NCBI RefSeq assembly: GCF_030814115.1
Contig: NZ_JAUSUP010000001.1
Location: forward strand, 1 to 64,000
From: Alkalibacillus filiformis
GTDB lineage: Bacteria > Bacillota > Bacilli > Bacillales > Alkalibacillaceae
Direction: 5' to 3'
Length of the DNA stretch: 64,000 nt
Part shown: piece after piece, positions 8,127 through 16,501 of the stretch
How positions within the stretch are numbered: position 1 is the first letter of the stretch
Layout of the letters: each line of letters begins with the position of its first letter
The notes under the pieces: model-generated
What the model saw: only the letters and a program-made list of their open reading frames with translations
Databases searched by the model: none
What the model was told of the DNA's origin: nothing
Made by a program: the position numbers and the translations under genes

Positions 8127-9146
8127 TTACTTATTTTTGAAAAACTGAGAGGGGAGAATTTTCTCTAGCACTGATTCTTGCGTATTAGGTTGTTGTTTTT
8201 CAGTAGGCTGTTTTGGCTGTAAAGATTGTGTGTTTGATTGTTGTGATAGTTGGTTGTTATTGTGTTGTGCTTGATTTGCATTAGTGGGTTGAGATTCTCG
8301 TTTTTGTTCTGATTGTTCATGGCGTTTTAGATCTGTTTGGACAGTTGGTTTAGGTTGATCAGTTGCACTCTGTTTCGGTTTAGAACGTTTCCTCTTTCGT
8401 CTTTTTGTACGCGGCTGAATTTGGTCATACTTACTTGGATAGTTACGTGGTCTAAAAGTGTGAGAAAAATTGCCTGAAGATGTTGTTGTACGACCTGAGC
8501 TAACACGCGTTTTAAACCTTGGTGATGCGACAGATTGAGTGTTTTGACTAGTTTGATCAGGTTGGACATAACTCGTCGCATTAGATCGGATTAAATGTTG
8601 TAGTTGACGAAACTCAGGTGTTCTTTGTCTTCTTGGTTGTGTTGACCTTTTCGGTTGAGCAGTTTCGTTATTCGTTTTTTTAACTTGGGTTTGCTTTGCG
8701 TTTTGTAAGAAGCGTGAAGTTTGACTGTTAACTTGATTTGACGGTATTTGTACATGTTCTTCAGGTGAACTGTCTTCTATTTGTTCTACGTTCTCTGCCT
8801 GTTCCTCTTCAGTAGGCTGTTCAGTTGCTGAGTCATGCTCACCTTTTATTGAGGCCAGTTCAGTTTTAACTTCTTGAAGCAATTGTATAATCGCTTTTAA
8901 CTCTTCAGATTGACCAGATCGTTGGGCTTTTAATTTCTGGTCTTGTTCTTGTTGATGTTCATTCACCACTTTCAAAACCCCTTCTATTTTTACGATTTGC
9001 TTTTTTAAAGCGTGAACTTCATTTTTCATGAGTAAGTAGTCTTCGAATGCCTCGCTTTCATAAAAATCTTGAAACATATTCTCATAAAGCTTCAGTCGTT
9101 CTTGTAACTCTTCAACTTCTTTCATATTAAATAGTCGGTATTGCAC
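8127..9146 (-). CDS. Coiled-coil protein with long low-complexity basic tail
   Basis: A 339-residue protein of unknown family. Residues 1-110 are predicted helical coiled coil (EVEELQERLKLYENMF and following heptads). An acidic linker follows (about 110-135), then about 200 residues rich in Gln, Asn, Ser, Thr, Pro and Arg, including the basic cluster RTKRRKRKRSKPKQ near 255. There is no signal peptide. GTG 9146 sits behind AGAGGTGG. The composition resembles spore-coat or other structural proteins of Bacillaceae. It is immediately upstream of the JAMM peptidase gene, separated by one base. Confidence 0.65.
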   Translation of the reverse strand: MQYRLFNMKEVEELQERLKLYENMFQDFYESEAFEDYLLMKNEVHALKKQIVKIEGVLKVVNEHQQEQDQKLKAQRSGQSEELKAIIQLLQEVKTELASIKGEHDSATEQPTEEEQAENVEQIEDSSPEEHVQIPSNQVNSQTSRFLQNAKQTQVKKTNNETAQPKRSTQPRRQRTPEFRQLQHLIRSNATSYVQPDQTSQNTQSVASPRFKTRVSSGRTTTSSGNFSHTFRPRNYPSKYDQIQPRTKRRKRKRSKPKQSATDQPKPTVQTDLKRHEQSEQKRESQPTNANQAQHNNNQLSQQSNTQSLQPKQPTEKQQPNTQESVLEKILPSQFFKNK

Positions 9147-9332
9147 AAAAGACCACCTCTCATGTCCATATGAGTATTTTATTAAACTATTAACTTCATC
9201 GTGTAGGTTAATATTGGTAGATGACGAATTTCATGACAGTCATAATTGCCCGTTTTTGTCATAAATTTTATAAGTGGAGCCCTTATGGAGTTCATCAAGA
9301 TGTAATCATTATATGAAAGGGTGAAGAACCAT

Positions 9333-9905
9333 ATGAAAGTGTCTACCGTTAAGAGCATTGACGAGTGGCGCCAACAGCGAAGCGAATATTTTAAGCAAAT
9401 TAAACAAAAAATTGAGCAATCAACCAAGAAGGACTATGACGTTTTAAGCTACTTCACATTTTCACTTAATATGGACGAAGAAGGTGGTGAGCATTTAGCG
9501 CTCGGAAATTATGTAATTGAGAACATTGGTTCGCAACCAATTACAGGACCTTATATTTGTTTTAAATTCTCTGATGAGCATCCCTTTGAGTTTTTCGGAA
9601 AATATACTAGTTCTAATTCCAATGGTAATGAACAAAGTCGTAGGCAAGCGCAAGCCGAGTGGGAGCGAATCCATCATTCAGAGCAGAAAAATGAAATTTG
9701 GCTTAAACCATCACAAGAAATGACGATCAATCCTGGTGAACAGCTATCGTTTCCAAACTTCCAACTAAAGTGGCGAGGAGATATGCCATACAAAGCTACC
9801 ATGTTAGGGTTTACGTATTCAGACCAAAAGCCAAGCGGTACGCCTGCGATTAATCAGTTTAATATTACTGGTGGAAAGGCGAAAAAGGAGGAACAACATG
9901 ACTAA
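9333..9905 (+). CDS. Conserved hypothetical protein (190 aa)
   Basis: A soluble 190-residue protein I do not recognise. The N-terminal 35 residues are helical and charged; the remainder looks beta-rich, with a segment reading NYVIENIGSQPITGPYICFK and a later NPGEQLSFPNFQLKW that resemble an immunoglobulin-like or NEAT-like sandwich. GTG 9321 lies inside the AAAGGGTGA binding site, so ATG 9333 is taken as the start. The last eight bases overlap the next gene, so the two are coupled. It diverges from the coiled-coil/JAMM pair. Confidence 0.6.
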   Translation: MKVSTVKSIDEWRQQRSEYFKQIKQKIEQSTKKDYDVLSYFTFSLNMDEEGGEHLALGNYVIENIGSQPITGPYICFKFSDEHPFEFFGKYTSSNSNGNEQSRRQAQAEWERIHHSEQKNEIWLKPSQEMTINPGEQLSFPNFQLKWRGDMPYKATMLGFTYSDQKPSGTPAINQFNITGGKAKKEEQHD

Positions 9906-10128
9906 TCCAGAATCGGCTTTGTTGAAGCGGATTGCTGAACGGCAGTTGGAAGGGGACGAAAAGCGGGAAGTAGCACTCGATGCACTATTGTTATATATGT
10001 TAAAGCTTGAGGGGCAACCAGTTGAAAGTGGAGATGACTCACAATTAGCTTCAGTCGTTGATGAACTAATTAAAGAAGAACGAGACCAATTAGAAGGAAT
10101 TTTAAGTATACTAAAAGGTGAGAGGTAG
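9898..10128 (+). CDS. Small helical protein, partner of the preceding gene
   Basis: A 76-residue acidic, probably all-helical protein (MTNPESALLKRIAERQLEGD at its start). AAAAAGGAGG ends six bases before ATG 9898, which decides against the longer reading from 9871. The start overlaps the stop of the upstream gene by eight bases. No family is recognised; its size and coupling suggest a subunit or adaptor of the preceding product. Confidence 0.6.
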   Translation: MTNPESALLKRIAERQLEGDEKREVALDALLLYMLKLEGQPVESGDDSQLASVVDELIKEERDQLEGILSILKGER

Positions 10129-10185
10129 AACTTGCCAAAAACTAGTATGTTATAATAGAAGAAAATTTTTAAAAGTTGGAGAAAA

Positions 10186-10665
10186 ATGAAGAGAATATAT
10201 GTGTATTGGATTAGCGCTCTAGTCATTTCAGGGATTGGCTTTTACTTCGTCAATATAATGACCGTTTCACCAGACGTTATATCAGGTAATGGAAACCTTG
10301 GTTTATTAGTGGGGATTTTGTTTTTGCCTGTTTGGGTGATGGGATTGTATTGGAGTTATCAAGTGGCGATAAACTTAAGTCAGAACCAACACAAGGTTTA
10401 TTTATTCGTTTTGATTGTTGTGTTGCTTATTAGTGGTAGTTTGTTAGTTATTCCACTTATAAATAATGCTAATGAATTGATCGATCGTTTAGGTGGCCCT
10501 CCTAGTGAACCTGGATCTGTCATTTATCGATTTGGATGGTTAAATCAATATACGAATAGTATGTTTTTTAATTTATACACGTTTCTCATCATACACATTT
10601 TAACTGTAGTCATTGGGGTCATTGCAGCAATTTTCATAAGTAACAGAGACTTGGAAAACTTCTAA
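10186..10665 (+). CDS. Four-helix integral membrane protein (159 aa)
   Basis: A 159-residue membrane protein with hydrophobic segments at about 5-27, 40-60, 72-93 and 128-152. An external-looking loop containing LGGPPSEPGSV lies between the third and fourth. No family is recognised and no catalytic motif is visible. ATG 10186 follows GTTGGAG. It may have its own promoter (TATAAT at 10150-10155), and a terminator overlaps its stop codon. Confidence 0.6.
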   Translation: MKRIYVYWISALVISGIGFYFVNIMTVSPDVISGNGNLGLLVGILFLPVWVMGLYWSYQVAINLSQNQHKVYLFVLIVVLLISGSLLVIPLINNANELIDRLGGPPSEPGSVIYRFGWLNQYTNSMFFNLYTFLIIHILTVVIGVIAAIFISNRDLENF

Positions 10666-10678
10666 GTCTCTGTTTTTT
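10642..10678 (+). terminator. Terminator overlapping the stop of the four-helix protein gene
   Basis: The 11-bp stem 10642-10652/10664-10674 is followed by TTTT. The stop codon lies inside the loop and the 3' arm. Confidence 0.9.
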
Positions 10679-10797
10679 GTTTATAGTAATCTAACAATCT
10701 ACCAAAAATCTTACAATTTTCTCCTTAAAATGTCGACTTTTTCCGATTATTTTAATATAATTAAATTGAAATAATTGGTATAAAGGGTGCGGTAGAA

Positions 10798-11634
10798 ATG
10801 AAGCAAACATGGATCATTGTCGTTCTAGTTATCGTTTTAGTCGGATGTCAGCAAAGTGAGATGAAAAGCGCTACAGAGCACCTTAACTTACAAGGAGAAC
10901 AAGGTCACAAAGGGTATATCAGTTTTCATGAAGACCATCATGAAACCGTCGTTTCTGATTCTATTGAAGAGGAAGAAAGCATTGAAATTGACTTACCAAA
11001 TGATCATAATGCTGAGCTAACAGTTGATGAAGCTGATCAAATTGCAAAACAAGTGCTTAAAGACAATATTGAAACAATGGAAGAAATACAAGAAGACTAT
11101 TATACGGAATGGTTTCAGTTAGAAGAAGGAACTGAGCAATATGAGCAAGCTGTAGCCATCGTACAAGAAGCACTTGAGTCAACTGTCTCACAATCTGCTT
11201 TAAATAAATGGGCTGAGCTATATTTTAAAGAATTTTTCATATATCAATATACGTTAGCGGTATTGCAACCAGCCGATTTAAACATTTTATTAAGTGTGGA
11301 ACATGAAGGTGACGTATTCACACTACAATTCATTCAATTAGGTGATGTTGCCTATAGAGAGACGACGGAGTATGAAATGTCGTTTGTAAAAGAAGGTCGT
11401 TGGAAATTTAACGGTTATGAAATGGAACGTCTTGATGAATCGCTGAATTTAACATTTGATGATTTGAAATATGCGTACGTTAATGTTGAAACGTTAGAAC
11501 GTTATGAAGGTACGTTAGTAGATGAATTTGAGCATGAAGGTGATCCATATTTAGTCATTAACTTCGGCCCGCACGACCGAGCAATTAATTTACGTACAGG
11601 TGTCGACCGACCTGATGTATTGAATCAAATGTAA
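10798..11634 (+). CDS. Acidic lipoprotein (278 aa)
   Basis: A lipoprotein with a type II signal peptide; the lipobox LVGC places the modified Cys at residue 17. The mature part is strongly acidic and rich in Glu and Gln, with helices in about residues 60-140 (EADQIAKQVLKDNIETMEE) and a more beta-like C-terminal half. No family is recognised. It would be anchored on the outer face of the membrane. The acidity fits a salt-adapted secreted protein. GGGTGCGG lies ahead of the ATG, and a TTGAAA/TATAAA pair is present about 30 bases upstream. Confidence 0.65.
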   Translation: MKQTWIIVVLVIVLVGCQQSEMKSATEHLNLQGEQGHKGYISFHEDHHETVVSDSIEEEESIEIDLPNDHNAELTVDEADQIAKQVLKDNIETMEEIQEDYYTEWFQLEEGTEQYEQAVAIVQEALESTVSQSALNKWAELYFKEFFIYQYTLAVLQPADLNILLSVEHEGDVFTLQFIQLGDVAYRETTEYEMSFVKEGRWKFNGYEMERLDESLNLTFDDLKYAYVNVETLERYEGTLVDEFEHEGDPYLVINFGPHDRAINLRTGVDRPDVLNQM

Positions 11635-11635
11635 A

Positions 11636-11665
11636 AAGCGCTAGGAGTCCTAGCGCTTATTTTTT
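11636..11665. terminator. Bidirectional terminator between convergent genes
   Basis: A 10-bp stem (AAGCGCTAGG/CCTAGCGCTT) has ATTTTTTGA on its right. On the minus strand it is followed by TTTTTAC, so it can stop transcription from both sides. Confidence 0.88.
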
Positions 11666-12406
11666 GATTTTATATAAATCCTTTACCATCGGAATTAAAT
11701 GATAGAGGAGGACAATAGATAAGACAGCTGCCATCGCCCATGCACTATATTCAATTTCAGGTAAGTCAGGGCGGTTAATCGCAATACCTACAAGTGCCCA
11801 AATAAAGACCATCGGATAAATCAAATCAGTGTTTTGATACATAAACCAAATAGCCCAAACAGTCGACAACCAAATAAATAACACAGTCCAAGCTTCAGGT
11901 GTGAACAAAAGGTGAAGGTGGTGTGAGTTAAAGACAACAGCAATATTAATAACCGTCGCCACTGAGATCCAAGCTAAATAAATCGAAAATGGGACGCGCC
12001 ACAATAACCAGAATGAATCTGATCTTAGTCGGCGGTAAATAATGAGAAGGCTGTAAAATAACATTAACATGACGATCAGTGCTAAGAAGAAGTATTCATA
12101 ATGGAAGAAAAACAACCAACTTACATTTAAAATACAGCTAATAATAAACCAAAGTCCAATTTCGTTTGTCACTTTCGGGCCTTGAGGGCTTAAAAATAAC
12201 ATAACGACCCAAATAATTAATAACAAATAAATAAATCCCCAAATCGAAAAGGCATAATCTGCGGGTGTAAATAAAATATTAAGCCTGTCCGAAATTTCCC
12301 CAGTTGTTTGATTATTTAACGGTAACGCATTGGCTAAGTAATTCATAAAAATCGTCAAACCGAGCACAACAGCATTGGCAATAGCTAACCATGTTGTTTG
12401 TTTCAT
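11657..12406 (-). CDS. TspO/MBR-related tryptophan-rich membrane protein
   Basis: A 249-residue polytopic membrane protein with seven or so hydrophobic segments and many Trp. The stretch FTPADYAFSIWGFIYLLL resembles the signature around helix 2 of the TspO/MBR family, whose members bind porphyrins or act as tryptophan-rich sensory proteins. The protein is longer than the compact five-helix TspO (about 160 residues), as in the extended bacterial subgroup. ATG 12406 has AGGAG at suitable distance; the TTG at 12448 that would extend it lies upstream of that site. Function is not established. Confidence 0.7.
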   Translation of the reverse strand: MKQTTWLAIANAVVLGLTIFMNYLANALPLNNQTTGEISDRLNILFTPADYAFSIWGFIYLLLIIWVVMLFLSPQGPKVTNEIGLWFIISCILNVSWLFFFHYEYFFLALIVMLMLFYSLLIIYRRLRSDSFWLLWRVPFSIYLAWISVATVINIAVVFNSHHLHLLFTPEAWTVLFIWLSTVWAIWFMYQNTDLIYPMVFIWALVGIAINRPDLPEIEYSAWAMAAVLSIVLLYHLIPMVKDLYKIKK

Positions 12407-12470
12407 CCCCGTCAACTCCTTAAAACCATAGTGGTAAACTATATGCAACAGTGGACGAGGTTATGTTTTT

Positions 12471-12605
12471 TTAATCAGGATGATGACTAGTCACAAACGT
12501 ACCAGCAATGATGTCGTGGATTGAACGGTGATCATTACGATTATTATTTATCAGCAGTGCAAGGAATTTCTCAATAAATAAGGTGAATAGTCTCCAGCTA
12601 TTCAC
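12471..12605 (-). pseudogene. Remnant of an RDD-family membrane protein gene (C-terminal end)
   Basis: The minus strand from about 12605 to the stop at 12471 reads as 44 residues that match the C-terminal end of RDD-family membrane proteins: a helix ending in LFIEKFLALLINNN, then DHRSIHDIIAGTFV. The rest of the gene is absent: upstream on this strand is the stop of the FhuF-like gene and its terminator hairpin. The GTG overlapping that stop is probably fortuitous, because it lies inside the hairpin. The arrangement suggests that deletion removed the N-terminal two thirds and joined the tail to the siderophore operon. Confidence 0.6.
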
Positions 12606-12606
12606 C
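12582..12606 (-). terminator. Hairpin at the end of the siderophore operon
   Basis: GGTGAATAG and CTATTCACC form a perfect 9-bp stem with a 7-nt loop, directly over the FhuF-like stop codon. On the minus strand it is followed by TTATTTATT, so it is a plausible terminator. Confidence 0.6.
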
Positions 12607-13420
12607 CATTACGTCTAACCATATTACGCTCATATAAAGAATCTTTTGTTGCTCGACAAGCTGCTTTATTTAGCTCTGATTTTGGACAATTATTACAAAA
12701 GTTATGACCAACATTTACTTCATAATAAAAACAGCATGTCCGTCTAATTCGAATAGGATCATCATCAAGAGACACTAGTCGTTTGATCCCGTGGAAACGT
12801 TTTAGAGGCTGGAATGATTCTTGAAACTGTTTTGCTTCTAATTCATAAATTAATAAGCGGAAATCATGATGGACACGTGCCATGATATCCTCATCTATTT
12901 CTTCGCTTAATTTTACTTCATATAGCCAATAAATATAGACTGCAATGTTTTCCCATAATATCGGCTTTGGTACACGTGATATAGATGAAACGTTTTCGAT
13001 TAAGGTAGATATGTCAGTAAATAATTGTTCTAGATACTGTTTTAATAGCTTTTTACGTGAAGTTTCATCAATCGGTGTTACCGTATGATGATCTAAATAA
13101 AGGTTTGGAATCCACTGGTTATTATGAACACGAGGGATAATATATTGATTAGTCCAGCTAGCTGATAACCATTGATTATATTTCGTTAAATTGTACAGAG
13201 TTGGGGCGACAATTAAAAAGCCAATTCGTTTGATAAATTGCGAAGCTGCGATAAATAAATTATTTGTGTCAAAATCTACTTTGGCTTCTTCCAACACTTC
13301 ACACAAAAACTGCTCATCACGAAGCTTTGATAGAGCAAACATATTTGGATCCTTATCAGATTCTATACGAAAGTTTTCACTTAAGTCGTTAAATTGGCTG
13401 TTTGTTAACTGTTGGCTCAT
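12602..13420 (-). CDS. FhuF-like siderophore-iron reductase
   Basis: A 272-residue protein of the FhuF/IucA-C-related type. The C-terminal portion carries RRTCCFYYE, then CNNCP eleven residues later, the four-Cys pattern that holds the [2Fe-2S] cluster of FhuF. Such proteins reduce ferric iron to release it from siderophores in the cytoplasm. ATG 13420 overlaps the end of the ATPase gene by 32 bases, so it is the fourth gene of the Fur-controlled uptake operon. AAAGGTG lies rather far upstream (about 11 bases); a TTG at 13432 is the alternative start. Confidence 0.82.
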   Translation of the reverse strand: MSQQLTNSQFNDLSENFRIESDKDPNMFALSKLRDEQFLCEVLEEAKVDFDTNNLFIAASQFIKRIGFLIVAPTLYNLTKYNQWLSASWTNQYIIPRVHNNQWIPNLYLDHHTVTPIDETSRKKLLKQYLEQLFTDISTLIENVSSISRVPKPILWENIAVYIYWLYEVKLSEEIDEDIMARVHHDFRLLIYELEAKQFQESFQPLKRFHGIKRLVSLDDDPIRIRRTCCFYYEVNVGHNFCNNCPKSELNKAACRATKDSLYERNMVRRNG

Positions 13421-14225
13421 CTTTATTAACACCTTTCATATGACGACCTTTACTGTATGGAATGCATAGAGGTGAACCGCAAATAGGGTCACACGTCACT
13501 TGACACTGTAGTCCGAACACAGATTGAATAAGCTGTGGTGTAATAATCGTATCTGGATCGCCTTGTTGAAAGACTTTCTTGTCATGAATGGCTACGATGT
13601 GATCAGCGTAACGGCACGCTAAGTTTAAATCGTGTAGAACCATGATAATGGTACGATTCTCTTGTTCGTTTAAATCGTGTAATAAATCTAATATTTCAAT
13701 TTGGTGTGTCATATCTAAATAAGTTGTCGGTTCATCTAATAGAATCGTATCTGTATCTTGTGCTAATGTCATGGCAATCCATGCACGTTGACGTTGACCA
13801 CCAGATAATGAATCAACTTTACGATCAATTAAATCTTCTGTGCCGGTCACTCTAATGGCATAATTGACGGCCTCTTCATCTTCTTCTGTCCATTGTTTAA
13901 ACCAATTTTGATAAGGATAACGCCCTTGTTTTACAAGTTGTAAAACAGTTAACCCGTCAGGTGCAACGGGTGATTGTGGTAATATCGCTAAGTCTTTTGC
14001 AACTTTTTTCGTCGATGTATGGGCGATGTCCTGACCGTTTAAAACAATCGATCCTTCTTTCGGTTTTAATAGTCGTGCAAGTGATTTTAATAATGTTGAT
14101 TTACCACAGCCATTACTACCAATGAAAACGGTTATTTCACCTTTAGGTATGTGTAAATCCAATTCTTTTATAATATCTTCCTCACCATATCCTAGTGTTA
14201 AAGTGTTAGTTGTAATTGCGTCCAT
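13389..14225 (-). CDS. Siderophore ABC transporter ATPase (FecE/YusV type)
   Basis: A 278-residue ABC ATPase: Walker A GSNGCGKST (about 36-44), Q-loop near LAILPQSP, signature LSGGQRQR (about 142-149), Walker B TILLDEPT and the switch His in VLHDLN. The Cys-containing C-terminal end (CDPICGSPLCIPY) is typical of iron-siderophore ATPases. It energises the two permeases encoded just upstream. AAAGGAGG precedes ATG 14225; the gene lies 34 nt after the second permease gene. Confidence 0.92.
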   Translation of the reverse strand: MDAITTNTLTLGYGEEDIIKELDLHIPKGEITVFIGSNGCGKSTLLKSLARLLKPKEGSIVLNGQDIAHTSTKKVAKDLAILPQSPVAPDGLTVLQLVKQGRYPYQNWFKQWTEEDEEAVNYAIRVTGTEDLIDRKVDSLSGGQRQRAWIAMTLAQDTDTILLDEPTTYLDMTHQIEILDLLHDLNEQENRTIIMVLHDLNLACRYADHIVAIHDKKVFQQGDPDTIITPQLIQSVFGLQCQVTCDPICGSPLCIPYSKGRHMKGVNKDEPTVNKQPI

Positions 14226-14259
14226 AAAAATTGTCCTCCTTTACCAAAAGGGCAGTCAG

Positions 14260-15312
14260 TTATTGATTACGACTGCGATAAAGCAAATAAATGAAATAAG
14301 GTGCACCAATCGCTGAAGTGAAAACACCAGCAGGCACCTCAAGCGGCATAAAAGCTGTTCGTGCGATTAAATCCGCAATTAAGACGATAATGCCACCGAT
14401 TAAAGCTGATGCAGGAAGTAAGGAACCGAAAGCTGACCCGACAAGTCTTCTAGCAATGTGTGGGGCCATAAGTCCAACAAACCCGATCCCTCCAGCAAAT
14501 GCAACCGCACCACCAGCTAAAGCAGAGCTTAATAAGAGTAACATGAAGCGATCTTTTTGAACGAAACCACCAGCATTAACCGATAAGTCTTGACCAAGTT
14601 CTTGTATATTTAATCGTCTCGCATATATAAATAGGATGAATACCATTCCTACAATCCATGGCGTAATTGAGATTATTTCATTCCAGTTCGTTCCATTCAA
14701 GCTACCTGTAAGCCAAATATTAGCTCGTGAAGCTGTGTAAATAGGACCTAATATCATAATCATCGTCGTAACCGCTTGGACTGCCATCGCGATACCTACA
14801 CCAATTAAAACGAGTCTAATTGGTGTGATCCCACCATTTTTCCAAGCGAGAAAATAAACAATAAACCCTAAAGCAATTGCGCCGATAAAAGATGCAAGTG
14901 GTAGCCAGTGGATGCTTAAGGTTAAAGAATTACTTCGATCACTAAATACCGCTAAAAAGATGACAGTTGTTAAAGCGGCACCACCAGTTATACCAATGAT
15001 ATCGGGAGATGCAAGCGGATTTCGAATAATACCTTGTAAAATTGCGCCAGATAACGCTAACGCTGCTCCGGCTAGCACCGCGAGTAAAATGCGTGGCATT
15101 CGAAAAGATTGGACGACGAGATTTTCCATATCACCACTTGAGTTAAATAAAGCTTTTACAACTTCTATTGGTGAAATTTGCATTTGTCCGATGCCAAGAC
15201 TAATAATCATTAACACGATTGATATAAGCGTTAAGCTTGTAATCGTAATGAGCGATTTTTGATCAATTAGAAATGATATTTTATAAAAACGAAAAGGTTT
15301 ATACTTATTCAT
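14260..15312 (-). CDS. Siderophore ABC transporter permease 2 (FecCD family)
   Basis: A 350-residue FecCD-family permease with about nine to ten membrane segments. The hallmark region FVGLMAPHIARRLVG (about residues 276-290) is the coupling loop that contacts the ATPase. It forms a heterodimeric channel with the preceding permease. The start ATG 15312 overlaps the upstream stop by eight bases and has AAGGAGGGG in front, so expression is coupled. An N-terminal extension of about 20 charged residues precedes the first helix. Confidence 0.92.
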   Translation of the reverse strand: MNKYKPFRFYKISFLIDQKSLITITSLTLISIVLMIISLGIGQMQISPIEVVKALFNSSGDMENLVVQSFRMPRILLAVLAGAALALSGAILQGIIRNPLASPDIIGITGGAALTTVIFLAVFSDRSNSLTLSIHWLPLASFIGAIALGFIVYFLAWKNGGITPIRLVLIGVGIAMAVQAVTTMIMILGPIYTASRANIWLTGSLNGTNWNEIISITPWIVGMVFILFIYARRLNIQELGQDLSVNAGGFVQKDRFMLLLLSSALAGGAVAFAGGIGFVGLMAPHIARRLVGSAFGSLLPASALIGGIIVLIADLIARTAFMPLEVPAGVFTSAIGAPYFIYLLYRSRNQ

Positions 15313-16303
15313 TTATGCCCCTCCTTGCAATATAGATGAAGAAGGGAACACCGATTAAGGCCGTTAAGACTCCAACAGGTGCTTCTTGTGGGGCTATGAC
15401 ATAACGAGCTCCAATGTCTGCCGTAAGTAAAAGCATCGCCCCGAGTAAGCCACTATATGGAATAACCCAACGATAATCGATTCCGACAAACCACCTTGCG
15501 ACATGCGGAATGACGATGCCAATAAACCCAATTGGACCAGCAATTGCAACTGTACCACCAGCTAGTAATACGACGATTAAGGCACCAAATAACTTAATCA
15601 TTAATGTGCGTTGACCAAGTCCTTTTGCAACGTCTTCACCCATCGCTAATATGTTCATGTGTTTGCCGATTATGAGTGACAATAGCCAACCAACAAGAAG
15701 GTATGGAAGTAATCCAATTAGTAAATCAAGATCACGTCCTTGAATAGACCCAGCAAGCCAAAACAACACTTGGTCTAAGGAGCGTTCATTTAAAGTTAGC
15801 ATTCCTTGTGTTAAAGATGAGAATAAAGCTGCCATTGCAGCTCCAGCTAAAGTGATTTTAATCGGTGTTAAGCCATCACGTCCCATAGAACCAAGTACGT
15901 AAACGATGATCGCGGCAATAGCAGCACCTGTAAAGGCCAACCATGTAAAACCTTCAAGTGAAGTGACGCCAAAAAAGCTTACCCCTAGCACGACGAAAAA
16001 ACTTGCCCCGGCATTGATCCCGAAGATACTTGGAGAGGCTAGTGGGTTATGGGTTAATCCTTGCATAACTGCACCCGCAATAGCTAAGCTTGCACCAGCA
16101 GATGCAGCAATTAGAGCTCTTGGAATTCTTGTATCTTGAATAATAATATGTTGATTTGATCCATCAAAATTAAGAAAAGAATCAATGACGTCTTGTGTTG
16201 AAATTTTCGTTAAACCTAAAATAACACTTGACCACATAAGTAAGACGACAATTAAGATTCCTAAAAAAATCCCACTTATTTTGAATGTATGATGTTTTAA
16301 CAT
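15305..16303 (-). CDS. Siderophore ABC transporter permease 1 (FecCD family)
   Basis: A 332-residue FecCD-family permease with the conserved IGFIGIVIPHVARWFVG coupling motif and about nine hydrophobic helices. It is the first gene of the minus-strand uptake operon, about 160 nt from its Fur-overlapped promoter. ATG 16303 is chosen because AAAGG lies about 10 bases upstream; TTG 16321 would place that site inside the coding sequence. It acts in the membrane with the second permease, the ATPase and the divergently encoded binding protein. Confidence 0.9.
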   Translation of the reverse strand: MLKHHTFKISGIFLGILIVVLLMWSSVILGLTKISTQDVIDSFLNFDGSNQHIIIQDTRIPRALIAASAGASLAIAGAVMQGLTHNPLASPSIFGINAGASFFVVLGVSFFGVTSLEGFTWLAFTGAAIAAIIVYVLGSMGRDGLTPIKITLAGAAMAALFSSLTQGMLTLNERSLDQVLFWLAGSIQGRDLDLLIGLLPYLLVGWLLSLIIGKHMNILAMGEDVAKGLGQRTLMIKLFGALIVVLLAGGTVAIAGPIGFIGIVIPHVARWFVGIDYRWVIPYSGLLGAMLLLTADIGARYVIAPQEAPVGVLTALIGVPFFIYIARRGINE

Positions 16304-16349
16304 AAAAGAATGACCTTTCAACGTTGCAACTTATTTATTCCCTATATTA

Positions 16350-16401
16350 ATGATAAGGTGGTTGAGAATGATTGTCAATTAAACTTTGATAATCATTCTC
16401 A
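16350..16401 (-). promoter_or_regulatory. Promoter of the permease operon with two Fur boxes
   Basis: On the minus strand, TTGACA (16373-16378), a 17-nt spacer and TATCAT (16350-16355) form a good sigma-A promoter. Two 7-1-7 Fur-like palindromes cover it or lie just upstream: TGAGAAT-G-ATTGTCA (16363-16377), over the -35, and TGATAAT-C-ATTCTCA (16387-16401). Iron-loaded Fur would block RNA polymerase. Confidence 0.8.
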
Positions 16402-16420
16402 TTTATTTTGTGAGATAGTA

Positions 16421-16476
16421 TTGACTTTTAAATTGAATGGTCGTATTATAAGTTTTGTAAATGATAATCATTTTCA
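16421..16476 (+). promoter_or_regulatory. Promoter of the binding-protein gene with a Fur box
   Basis: TTGACT (16421-16426), a 17-nt spacer and TATTAT (16444-16449) form a sigma-A promoter. The Fur-like palindrome TGATAAT-C-ATTTTCA (16462-16476) lies over the start of the transcript. Confidence 0.82.
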
Positions 16477-16501
16477 ATTAAACTGACTAGGAGGATACAT
16501 A

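Noticed and set aside
9819-10226. 135-codon minus-strand ORF
   Set aside because: It covers the ends and starts of well-supported plus-strand genes with overlaps and binding sites; it has no start signal of its own.
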